Origin: Actinomycetes bacterium
Lineage (GTDB): Bacteria > Actinomycetota > Acidimicrobiia > Acidimicrobiales > Bog-793
Direction: 5' to 3'
Length of the DNA: 9,415 nucleotides
NCBI GenBank assembly: GCA_021823365.1
Contig: JAKAOD010000087.1
Location: forward strand, 1 to 9,415
The notes under the pieces are model-generated. The model worked only from the letters and a program-made list of their open reading frames with translations, made no database searches and had not been told where the DNA came from. Position 1 is the stretch's first letter. The number at the start of each line of letters is the position of its first letter. Of the stretch, positions 1-6,386 are shown in pieces. The position numbers and the translations under genes are program-made.

Positions 1-793
1 ACTCGTGGATAGTGAGCCAGAGGTTCGTCGGGTCGATGACGAGGTCGTACTCCCCCGGCTCGACGCTTCGAGCAGCGACCTTCTCGGCGAGCCAGCCCGG
101 CAGCTGCTCGAGCTCCGCCTCGAAGTCCCAGCCCTCGCCGAGCAGGTACTCGTAGCCGCGGGAGGAGGGCGGCGCGCAGGTCCGCATCGTCTCGAACGAG
201 CCGGTCGCCGCGTCGAGCGCGACCACCTCGAGGCTCGGGTGGACCCGGACGCGGCGCTGGGTGGTGACGGTGCCACCGAGGTCGGCGTAGTGCTTCTCCT
301 CCGCGACGGCGTGCAGGCTCGCCGAGACGTGGTCGACACCGGCTGCCGCCAGCATGCGCCGGCTCCAGCTCCCGAGCAGCTCGACCTTGTCTGCGAGGGG
401 GACCGCCGTCGGGTCGACGCGGTAGGGCGCAGTCCAGCTCGACTCGCCGTGGGAGGGCTCCTCGGCAAGCTCGACCGGCGCCGATCCGGCGAGCGAGGTG
501 GCCCGCGCCATCTCGACCGCCTCGTCCACGAGCGCACGCACCGCCGCCGGGTGCACGGCGACCGTCCCGGCGAAGCCGAGGGCGGCGCCGTGGGCCACGC
601 GGACCCCGACGCCGACCTCGAGATCGTCGGCCGCGCCCTCGACGGCACCGTCGCGCAGCTTGAGGTACTGGTCCCGGATCCGCTCGACCCGGACGTCGGC
701 GTGGCTGCAGGAGAGCTCCGCCGCGCGCTCGAGCGCAGCGGCGCGCAGCTCGGCGAGCGGAAGCTCGAGCAGACCGTTGCCGCCAGCGACCAT
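1..793 (-). CDS. tldD: TldD-family metalloprotease, N-terminal part (cut by window edge)
   Basis: TldD/PmbA proteins are zinc proteases. A TldD-like subunit carrying an HExxxH motif pairs with a PmbA/TldE-like subunit to degrade or process peptides in the cytoplasm. Here 264 residues are visible. Residues 32-80 have the family's N-terminal pattern (ADVRVERIR, then LRDGAVEG, then GVGVRVAHGAALGFAGT). Around residues 249-264 the sequence reads YDLVIDPTNLWLTIHE, which matches the short actinobacterial and archaeal TldD form just before the catalytic helix. The window ends on the H and E (263-264), so the second histidine and the C-terminal domain lie outside. The ATG at 793 is favoured by a GGGAGG Shine-Dalgarno 7 nt upstream. 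This gene is absent from a simple ATG-to-stop scan because its stop lies outside the window. A PmbA/TldE partner would be expected just beyond the left edge. Family assignment is confident; the substrate is unknown. Confidence 0.9.
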   Translation of the reverse strand, partial: MVAGGNGLLELPLAELRAAALERAAELSCSHADVRVERIRDQYLKLRDGAVEGAADDLEVGVGVRVAHGAALGFAGTVAVHPAAVRALVDEAVEMARATSLAGSAPVELAEEPSHGESSWTAPYRVDPTAVPLADKVELLGSWSRRMLAAAGVDHVSASLHAVAEEKHYADLGGTVTTQRRVRVHPSLEVVALDAATGSFETMRTCAPPSSRGYEYLLGEGWDFEAELEQLPGWLAEKVAARSVEPGEYDLVIDPTNLWLTIHE

Positions 794-800
794 CCTGCTT

Positions 801-806
801 CCTCCC
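801..806 (-). promoter_or_regulatory. Shine-Dalgarno site of tldD
   Basis: On the minus strand GGGAGG lies 7 nt before the ATG at 793. It is one of only two clear Shine-Dalgarno sites in the window, and it fixes the tldD start. Confidence 0.7.
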
Positions 807-812
807 GTGCGG

Positions 813-822
813 ACGCTAGCCT
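813..822. promoter_or_regulatory. Candidate bidirectional promoter with shared -10 region
   Basis: The 40 bp between the divergent tldD (start 793) and the small plus-strand ORF (start 833) contains GCTAGC. Read on the plus strand it gives a TAnnnT box (TAGCCT, 817-822), 10 nt before the GTG at 833. Read on the minus strand it gives TAGCGT (818 down to 813), about 20 nt before the tldD ATG. The two boxes share the TA at 817-818. No good -35 hexamer is seen on either side, though a weak TTCTCG lies about 19 nt upstream of the minus-strand box. Symmetric -10 boxes that fire both ways are a described bacterial pattern; its use here is inferred. Confidence 0.4.
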
Positions 823-832
823 CGTCCGAGCG

Positions 833-1123
833 GTGACCGAGAACGAGCTCTCCCCTTCGCGGGGGCCATCGCGCCCTAGGCGGGCCGCCGGCGCGACAAC
901 GGCCCGGCGTGCCGTCGCGGCGGCGATCGCCGCGGGAGCGGTGGCGGTGGTCGTCGGCGGCGGCGCCGACGTCAGCGGGCGCCTTCCGGCCCGCCTGAGC
1001 CATCTCCTCGACCCCCTGGGCCGCCACGACCTCGCCGACCCCGGCTTCGGCTCGTGGACCCCGACCGATCTCCTCTCCGCGATCGGCGCGATGGTCGGCC
1101 GCCAGATCCCTCTCGCCGGCTGA
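833..1123 (+). CDS. Small one-pass membrane protein, unknown function
   Basis: This is a 96-residue ORF from GTG 833 to TGA 1121-1123, ending 2 nt before the preferred murT start. I do not recognise the family. Residues 1-27 are rich in Arg, Pro and Ser. Residues 27-44 form one hydrophobic Ala/Val/Gly segment (AVAAAIAAGAVAVVVGGG). About 50 polar residues follow, containing GFGSWTPTDLLSAIGAMVG. The basic N-terminus and single hydrophobic helix suggest the tail faces outward. Third codon positions stay G/C-rich after the first 20 or so codons, which supports coding. No Shine-Dalgarno is visible, but a TAGCCT box lies 10 nt upstream, consistent with a nearly leaderless mRNA. The tight junction with murT suggests co-translation. 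It could be an envelope accessory protein, or a chance open frame in GC-rich DNA. Confidence 0.5.
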   Translation: MTENELSPSRGPSRPRRAAGATTARRAVAAAIAAGAVAVVVGGGADVSGRLPARLSHLLDPLGRHDLADPGFGSWTPTDLLSAIGAMVGRQIPLAG

Positions 1124-1125
1124 GC

Positions 1126-3321
1126 GTGGGCGTGCGCGGCCGCATCGCCCGGCCCGCGGTGCTCGTGGTCGGGGCGCTCTCGCGCCAGCTCGGCCTCGGC
1201 GGCGGCTCGACGGTCGGCGGGCGGGCCGGGCTTCTCATCGACCCGTCGCTCCTCGGCCGCCTCGCCGTCGGGCGCGTCGTCACCCTCGTGTCGGGAACCA
1301 ACGGCAAGACGACGACGACACGCCTGCTCGCCGAGACCCTCGGCGGACCTTCGGCCGTCGCGACCTCGACCGCCGGCGCCAACATGCCGGCCGGCCTCGT
1401 CGCCGCGCTCGCCGCGTCGCCGCCCGGCGCCCCCGGCGTCCTTGAGGTTGACGAAGGCTACCTGGGCCAGGTCGCCGACGCCGTCGCCGCCCGGGTGGTC
1501 GTCCTGCTCAACCTCTCCCGTGACCAGCTCGACCGCGTCGGCGAGGTCCGCATGGTCGCCGCGCGCTGGCGCGCCGCCCTCGCGCGAACCGCCGCGACGG
1601 TCGTCGCCAATTGCGACGACCCGCTCGTCACCTGGGCGGCCGAGCCGGCGCGGGACGTCGTGTGGGTCGCGGCCGGCGGCGGATGGAGCGACGACGCCCG
1701 ACACTGCCCGGCGTGCCAGGGACGGATCGCCTTCGAGCGCGACAGCCTGGTGGCGGGCGCGTCGGCGGGCGCCACTTCCCCTGGCTCCCCTGGAACCCAG
1801 GAGGCGATGCGCCGGGGCTGGTCGTGCCGCTGCGGACTGCGCCGGCCCGAGCCGGCAGCGACCGTCGAGGCCGGGAGCCTCGTGATCGACGGGCGCACGG
1901 TGCCGCTTGCACTCTCCCTCCCCGGCCGGTTCAACCAGGCGAATGCCGCCATGGCCGCCGTCGCGGCGACGGTGCTCGGGGTCGAGCCCGAGCGGGCGCT
2001 CGCCGCGATGTCCGGCGTCGTCGAGGTCGCCGGGCGCTACGCCGCGACGCCCGCCGGCGAGGTCCGGGCACGGTTGCTCCTCGCAAAGAACCCTGCGGGC
2101 TGGAGCGAGCTCGTCGAGCTGCTCGCGGGCGGCAGCGGGCCGGTCGTGCTCGGCATCAACGCCCGCGAGGCCGACGGTCGCGACCCCTCCTGGCTGTGGG
2201 ACGTCCCCTTCGAGCGGCTCGCGCACCGTGTCGCCGTCGCCACCGGGGATCGCCGCCGGGACCTGGCCGTGCGCCTGCGCCACGCCGGCCTTGCCCACGC
2301 CGTCGTCACCGACCAGCTCGACGCGCTCACCTCCGCTGGCGTCGCCGAGGTCGACTACGTCGGCAACTACACGGCCTTCCAGGACCTGCGCCACGCCCTC
2401 GGCCGGCGTAGCTCGATGGGCGGCGGCGATCGACGCCGGATGCACCCGCCGGGTCCAGATCTCGGCGGCGTGCTGTCGCGGTCGCCTGCGCCGCCCGCGC
2501 CCGTCCGCGCCGCCAGCCGCCGCCGGCGAGCCCCGCGGCTGGATCTCTCGGTCGTCGTCGTCCACCCGGACCTTCTGGGAACCTACGGCGACTCAGGCAA
2601 CGGGCTCGTCCTCGCCAACCGGGCGGCCTGGCGCGGAATCGGCGCCGAGCTCGTGCTCGCAGCCTCCGACGAGCCGTTGCCCACCTCAGGTGACCTCTAC
2701 TGCCTCGGCGGCGGCGAGGACGGGCCCCAGACCCGCTCGGCCACCGTCCTCGCGGGGGGCACGCTCGCCGCGGCGGTCGCACGTGGCGCAGTCGTGCTCG
2801 CCGTGTGCGCCGGGTTCCAGATCGTCGGCTCCGTCTTCCCCGGTCCGGGCGGGGCGCCGCAGGCGGGCGTCGGCCTCGTCGACGCCGAGACGGTCCGCGG
2901 CGGCGGCAGGAGAGCGGTCGGCGAGGTGCGCGCCATACCCGGTCCCGCCGCCGCCGCGCTCGGCGTGGGTGAGACACTGACCGGCTTCGAGAACCATGCG
3001 GGCGTCACGCGCCTCGGCCAGGGGGTCGCGCCCCTCGGACGCGTCGTCGCTGGCGTCGGCAACGGGGCCGTCAGCAGCTCGGGAGACTCCGAAGCGGCCG
3101 GAGAGGACGGCTGCGTCGCCGGGCACATCGTCGCTACCTACCTGCACGGGCCGGTCCTCGCCCGCAACCCCGCCCTCGCCGACGCACTGCTCGTCCTCGC
3201 GACCGGCGTTGCTCTCGAGCCGCTCGACGACGAGGAAGAGGCGGCGCTGCGCACCGACCTCCTCGGCGCCGCACACGCGCCGGGCCGGTTGGGTCGGCGG
3301 CGCGCGCTCGGGGTAGGTTAG
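1126..3321 (+). CDS. murT-gatD: MurT-GatD lipid II amidotransferase, read as one fused polypeptide
   Basis: MurT (Mur-ligase-like) and GatD (glutaminase) together amidate the D-isoglutamate of lipid II at the cytoplasmic membrane face, using ATP and glutamine. Residues 1-428 are MurT: P-loop GTNGKTTT (57-64), a zinc-ribbon-like set C194, C197, C234 and C236 with a Gly/Ser-rich loop between, KNPAG (321-325) and ADGRDPSWLWD (349-359), which holds the Asp thought to complete the GatD active site. Residues 472-731 are GatD: TYGDSGN (486-492), catalytic Cys561 in VCAGFQ, FENHAG (621-626) and His674 in TYLHGP. A Pro/Arg-rich linker (about 429-471) joins them with no stop. The two are normally separate adjacent genes. 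GTG 1126 is chosen because the protein then begins with the usual MurT start; an in-frame GTG 1054 overlaps the preceding ORF. If the fusion is an artefact, GatD would start at ATG 2416, ATG 2440 or GTG 2470. Confidence 0.9.
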   Translation: MGVRGRIARPAVLVVGALSRQLGLGGGSTVGGRAGLLIDPSLLGRLAVGRVVTLVSGTNGKTTTTRLLAETLGGPSAVATSTAGANMPAGLVAALAASPPGAPGVLEVDEGYLGQVADAVAARVVVLLNLSRDQLDRVGEVRMVAARWRAALARTAATVVANCDDPLVTWAAEPARDVVWVAAGGGWSDDARHCPACQGRIAFERDSLVAGASAGATSPGSPGTQEAMRRGWSCRCGLRRPEPAATVEAGSLVIDGRTVPLALSLPGRFNQANAAMAAVAATVLGVEPERALAAMSGVVEVAGRYAATPAGEVRARLLLAKNPAGWSELVELLAGGSGPVVLGINAREADGRDPSWLWDVPFERLAHRVAVATGDRRRDLAVRLRHAGLAHAVVTDQLDALTSAGVAEVDYVGNYTAFQDLRHALGRRSSMGGGDRRRMHPPGPDLGGVLSRSPAPPAPVRAASRRRRAPRLDLSVVVVHPDLLGTYGDSGNGLVLANRAAWRGIGAELVLAASDEPLPTSGDLYCLGGGEDGPQTRSATVLAGGTLAAAVARGAVVLAVCAGFQIVGSVFPGPGGAPQAGVGLVDAETVRGGGRRAVGEVRAIPGPAAAALGVGETLTGFENHAGVTRLGQGVAPLGRVVAGVGNGAVSSSGDSEAAGEDGCVAGHIVATYLHGPVLARNPALADALLVLATGVALEPLDDEEEAALRTDLLGAAHAPGRLGRRRALGVG
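3289..3319 (+). promoter_or_regulatory. Possible internal promoter for ctaB
   Basis: TAGGTT (3314-3319) fits a TAnnnT -10 box and ends 8 nt before the ctaB ATG at 3328, the spacing expected for a leaderless transcript. TTGGGT (3289-3294) could act as a weak -35, with a 19 nt spacer. Both lie inside the last codons of the murT-gatD ORF. No clear Shine-Dalgarno precedes ctaB. This is a motif match only. Confidence 0.3.
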
Positions 3322-3327
3322 GCCCAG

Positions 3328-4269
3328 ATGGCAACTGCGGGTCTCGGGAGCGCTGCAGGCATCGAAGGGGAGGCACGCGGCCGCATCGCGCCCACCGGTT
3401 CGGTGGAGCGGGTGCTCGCCTACATGTCCCTCACAAAGCCGCGGATCATCGGCGAGCTCCTGATCACGACGGTGCCGACGATGCTCGTCGCGTCGCGGCA
3501 CCTGCCGCCTGCCGGGCTCGTGCTGCTGACGCTGTTCGGCGGCGCCGTCGCCGCCGGCGGGGCGCACGCCATCAACATGGTCTACGACCGCGACATCGAC
3601 GCCGTCATGGAGCGGACAAAGCACAGGCCACTCGTCACCGGGGTCATCTCGCCGCGGGGCGCGCTCACCTTCGGCGCGCTGCTGGAGATCGTCTCGTTCC
3701 TCGTGCTGTGGGGAACGGTCAACCTGCTCTCCGCTGGCCTCACCCTCGCCGCAGCGGCCTTCTATCTCGGCGTGTACACGATGTGGCTGAAGCGGTCCTC
3801 GTCGCAGAACATCGTCATCGGCGGCGCAGCGGGCGCCGTGCCGCCCCTCGTCGCGTGGAGCGCCGTGACCGGCCACCTCGCTGTCCCAGCGCTGATCCTG
3901 TTCGGCGTCATCTTCCTCTGGACGCCGCCGCACTTCTGGGCGCTCGCCCTTCGCTACCGCGACGACTACACGAGCGCCGACGTGCCGATGCTGCCGTCGA
4001 GGACGTCGACCGCCGGGGTCGTCCGGAGGATGGTCGCCTATACCGTCGCGCTCGTGGCGCTGTCGGCGCTCCTCGCCCCGACGGCCCATCTCGGCCCGGT
4101 GTTCCTCGCCGTCACGATCCTGCTCGGCGCGGCGTTCCTCCGGCAGGTGTGGACCTTGCGCGGCGACCCAAGCCCCCGGCGGGCGATGAAGGTCTTTGGG
4201 TTCTCGATCACCTACCTCACGCTCCTGTTCGTCGCGATGGGGATCACCGCCGTTGTCCAGCATCCCTGA
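3328..4269 (+). CDS. ctaB: Protoheme IX farnesyltransferase (heme O synthase)
   Basis: CtaB/CyoE is a polytopic membrane prenyltransferase of the UbiA superfamily. It joins a farnesyl group to heme b to make heme O, the precursor of heme A for terminal oxidases. The 313-residue length is typical. The first Asp-rich motif is NMVYDRDID (83-91), followed by ERTKHRPL (95-102). YTMWLKRSSSQN (150-161) and PPHFWALALRYRDDY (200-214, then DVPMLP to 223) are further family signatures. Hydrophobic segments fill the rest, starting near residues 42-56 and 61-78 and ending near 292-310. ATG 3328 lies 6 nt after the murT-gatD stop. The next gene starts 39 nt after this one and encodes a TlpA-like thioredoxin, which fits an oxidase-assembly theme. 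The peptidoglycan neighbour is less expected. Assignment is firm. Confidence 0.95.
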   Translation: MATAGLGSAAGIEGEARGRIAPTGSVERVLAYMSLTKPRIIGELLITTVPTMLVASRHLPPAGLVLLTLFGGAVAAGGAHAINMVYDRDIDAVMERTKHRPLVTGVISPRGALTFGALLEIVSFLVLWGTVNLLSAGLTLAAAAFYLGVYTMWLKRSSSQNIVIGGAAGAVPPLVAWSAVTGHLAVPALILFGVIFLWTPPHFWALALRYRDDYTSADVPMLPSRTSTAGVVRRMVAYTVALVALSALLAPTAHLGPVFLAVTILLGAAFLRQVWTLRGDPSPRRAMKVFGFSITYLTLLFVAMGITAVVQHP

Positions 4270-4275
4270 CGAGCC

Positions 4276-4297
4276 GCGCCGCAGCTCGCCGCGGCGC
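4276..4297 (+). other. Hairpin between ctaB and the thioredoxin gene
   Basis: GCGCCGC (4276-4282) and GCGGCGC (4291-4297) form a perfect 7-bp stem with an 8-nt loop in the 39-nt gap between the two genes. No T-run follows, so a strong intrinsic terminator is unlikely. It could be a processing or partial-termination site, or simply a result of base composition. Confidence 0.35.
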
Positions 4298-4308
4298 ACG
4301 GACAAGCG

Positions 4309-4923
4309 GTGAGCACCGGGGAGCAGGCGGGCCACCCCACTACCCTGCTCGTCGGGCGACGCGCCCGCGTGCTCGGCGCCCTCCTCATCGCGCTCGCCGC
4401 CGCCTTCGTCGCCTACGCGGTCACCTCGGCCCAGTCGAGGAGCGCGACGACCTCGTCGACGCTTCCGACGAGCGCGCTCGCCGTGCTGCCGAGGGGCGAG
4501 CCGGCGCCGGCATTCCACCTCGCTCGCCTCGGCGGCGGCGTGCCGGTGAGGCTGGCGAGCTTCCGGGGCAAGCCGACCATCGTCAACTTCTTCGCCTCCT
4601 GGTGCCCAGACTGCCGCCAGGAGCTCGGTGCCTTCGGCGCCGTCTCCCTGCTGGACGGTGCCAAGGTGAGCTTCGTCGGCGTCGACACCAATGACCCGAA
4701 CCCACACCTCGCCGAGCGGCTGCTCGCGAAGGCAGGGGCGCGCTACCCCGTCGGCGTGGACCCGGGTGGGTCCGTCGCCTCCTCTTCCTACAAGATCGCC
4801 TACCTGCCGGTGACCTACTTCCTCGACGGAGCGGGGCGGATCGTCGGCGCGGCCTACGGCGCGCAGAGCCGCGCCGGCCTCGAGCGATGGATCGCCCGCC
4901 TGGTCAGCGCATCGAGTCGATGA
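4309..4923 (+). CDS. Membrane-anchored TlpA/ResA-like thioredoxin
   Basis: This is a 204-residue extracytoplasmic thiol-disulfide oxidoreductase of the TlpA/ResA/DsbE type. Residues 17-38 hold a basic anchor and one hydrophobic segment (VLGALLIALAAAFVAYAV). A Ser/Thr-rich spacer follows to about residue 58, then the thioredoxin fold: a PAPAFHL start near 65-71, NFFASWCPDC (93-102) with C99 and C102 as the redox pair, a GVDTND strand, and the cis-Pro element LPVTYFLDG (166-174). Family members keep cysteines reduced for cytochrome c heme attachment or for the copper site of cytochrome oxidase. The position after ctaB fits that role, but the partner is not shown. It is not SCO-like, since it has CxxC rather than CxxxC. 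GTG 4309 is the only start giving the full anchor. No strong Shine-Dalgarno is seen, so translation may rely on coupling. The last 20 bp overlap the convergent decarboxylase gene. Confidence 0.88.
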   Translation: MSTGEQAGHPTTLLVGRRARVLGALLIALAAAFVAYAVTSAQSRSATTSSTLPTSALAVLPRGEPAPAFHLARLGGGVPVRLASFRGKPTIVNFFASWCPDCRQELGAFGAVSLLDGAKVSFVGVDTNDPNPHLAERLLAKAGARYPVGVDPGGSVASSSYKIAYLPVTYFLDGAGRIVGAAYGAQSRAGLERWIARLVSASSR

Positions 4924-6265
4924 TCTCGGCGACCATCTCCGGCGTCGTGTCGGGATGGAGGAAGGCGAGGCGCGCCGCCGGCTCGCCTTCCCAGGTCGTC
5001 GGCAGGACGAACGCCGTCTGCTCGGCGAGCAGGCGGGACGACCAGGCCGCATAGTCCTCCCGCTTCCAGCCGCGGCGGCGGAAGAGCACGACCGACAGCT
5101 CCGGCTCCCGCACCAGCTCGAGGTGCCCGGCGCCCTCGACCATGCGAGCCGCGTGGAGCGCGATGTCGAGCACCGCGTCGACGGCCTCGCGGTAGGCGTC
5201 GGTCCCGTTCACCGCGAGGGAGAACCACAGCGGCAGGCCGCGCGCGCGGCGCGTGAGGTGGACGGCGAAGTCGCTCGGGTTCCACTGCTCGTCGTCGTGC
5301 ACGGGGTCGAGGTAGGCGGCGTCCTGGGTGTGGACGGCGCGCGCGAGGCGGGGCTCGCGGTAGAGGAGCGCCGCACAGTCGAAGGGGGCGAACAGCCATT
5401 TGTGCGGATCGACGATGAACGAGTCCGCTCGCTCGATGCCGGCGAAGCGCGGGCGGGCGCGTGGCGAGAGCATCGCCGCCCCTCCGTAGGCGGCGTCGAC
5501 GTGGAACCACAGCCGGCGCGCCCGCGCCACCGCGCCGACGCCGGTGAGATCGTCGACGAGCCCCGCGTTCGTCGTGCCGCCGGTCGCGACGACAGCGACG
5601 ACGTCGCCGCTCCGGGGGTCCGTCTCGAGCGCCGACTCGAGCGCCGCGCCGACAAGCCGGTGATCTCGGGCAGGCACGACGAGCAGCTCGGCGCCGATCA
5701 CGTGCGCGGCCTTGGCCACCGAGGAGTGCGCCTCCTCGCTCACCGCGACGAGCGGTCGCCCACCTCCGAGGCGAGGCCCGACGCCGCGGCGCTCCGCCGT
5801 GTCGCGCGCGACGAGCAGCGCCGAGAGGTTGCCCGCCGTCCCGCCGGCGACGAAGCAGCCGGCGGCACCGGGGGGCAGCCCGGCGAGGCCCGCGAGAAAC
5901 CGCAGCACCTGGTTTTCTGCGGCGACGGCGCCGGCCGCCTCGAGCCAGGTCGTCGCCTGCAGCGAGGAGCAGGAGACGACCATGTCGAACAGCAACGCGG
6001 CCTTCGTCGGGGCGGCCGGGATGAAGGAGAGAAAGCGCGGGCTGTCGCAGGAGACGATCCGGGTGGCGAGGTGCTTGGAGAACACGCGCAGCACCTCCTC
6101 GGCCTCGCTGCCCTCGGCGCGGATCAATCCCTCGAGGTAGCCCTCGAGGTTCTCGTCGCCCCCGCCGTAGTCGAGCGGGACCGGGTCGAGGCTGAGCCGC
6201 CAGCGGCAGTAGTCGAAGATCGACTCGGCGAGCCTGTCGTCGTAGCGGAACATCGGGTGGGCCAC
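4904..6265 (-). CDS. Group II PLP-dependent amino-acid decarboxylase
   Basis: The protein has fold type I PLP decarboxylase features (the aromatic-amino-acid, glutamate and tyrosine decarboxylase family). From the GTG at 6265 it has 453 residues, close to the usual 450-500. Visible signatures are PRFLSFIPAAPT (76-87), a GGTAGNLSALL stretch (141-151) that cradles the phosphate, EEAHSSVAKAA (177-187) with His180 stacking on the ring, HVDAAYGG (255-262) with Asp257 for the pyridine nitrogen, and VDPHKWLFAPFDC (285-297) with Schiff-base Lys289. RARGLPLWFSL (340-350) is the conserved dimer-region element. Typical substrates are tyrosine, DOPA, tryptophan, glutamate or 2,4-diaminobutyrate; I cannot choose from sequence. 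GTG 6265 has a GGAG only 2 nt upstream, so ATG 6253 (4 residues shorter) is an alternative. The open frame extends to 6712, but that part is antisense to the CHAD gene and lacks family features. Confidence 0.92.
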   Translation of the reverse strand: MAHPMFRYDDRLAESIFDYCRWRLSLDPVPLDYGGGDENLEGYLEGLIRAEGSEAEEVLRVFSKHLATRIVSCDSPRFLSFIPAAPTKAALLFDMVVSCSSLQATTWLEAAGAVAAENQVLRFLAGLAGLPPGAAGCFVAGGTAGNLSALLVARDTAERRGVGPRLGGGRPLVAVSEEAHSSVAKAAHVIGAELLVVPARDHRLVGAALESALETDPRSGDVVAVVATGGTTNAGLVDDLTGVGAVARARRLWFHVDAAYGGAAMLSPRARPRFAGIERADSFIVDPHKWLFAPFDCAALLYREPRLARAVHTQDAAYLDPVHDDEQWNPSDFAVHLTRRARGLPLWFSLAVNGTDAYREAVDAVLDIALHAARMVEGAGHLELVREPELSVVLFRRRGWKREDYAAWSSRLLAEQTAFVLPTTWEGEPAARLAFLHPDTTPEMVAEIIDSMR

Positions 6266-6348
6266 GGCTCCATCATCCCAGGCGGGGACCCGGTGCCCGG
6301 AGCCGGTCGTAGGCCGACACGGCGCCGTCAGGCGAGCGGTGCGGCGGC

Positions 6349-6378
6349 CGGGCGGGAGCGGGCCCGGGCGGGTAGCAT
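6349..6378 (+). promoter_or_regulatory. Candidate leaderless promoter of the CHAD gene, with direct repeat
   Basis: TAGCAT (6373-6378) is a good TAnnnT -10 box ending 8 nt before the GTG at 6387, which has no Shine-Dalgarno. That spacing fits transcription starting at the start codon. CGGGCGGG occurs twice just upstream (6349-6356 and 6365-6372), 16 bp apart and covering the -35 zone. No TTGACA-like element is seen. The repeats may bind a regulator or reflect base composition. Confidence 0.35.
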
Positions 6379-6386
6379 CGCCGCCG

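Noticed and set aside
5..832. Long plus-strand open frame over the first 830 bases
   Set aside because: It is antisense to tldD, whose minus-strand translation has clear family motifs. Only the part from GTG 833 is kept as a possible gene.
2686..5052. 788-residue minus-strand open frame
   Set aside because: It runs antisense through GatD, CtaB and the thioredoxin, all well supported. Its product is Arg/Glu/Asp-rich low-complexity sequence typical of shadow frames in GC-rich DNA.
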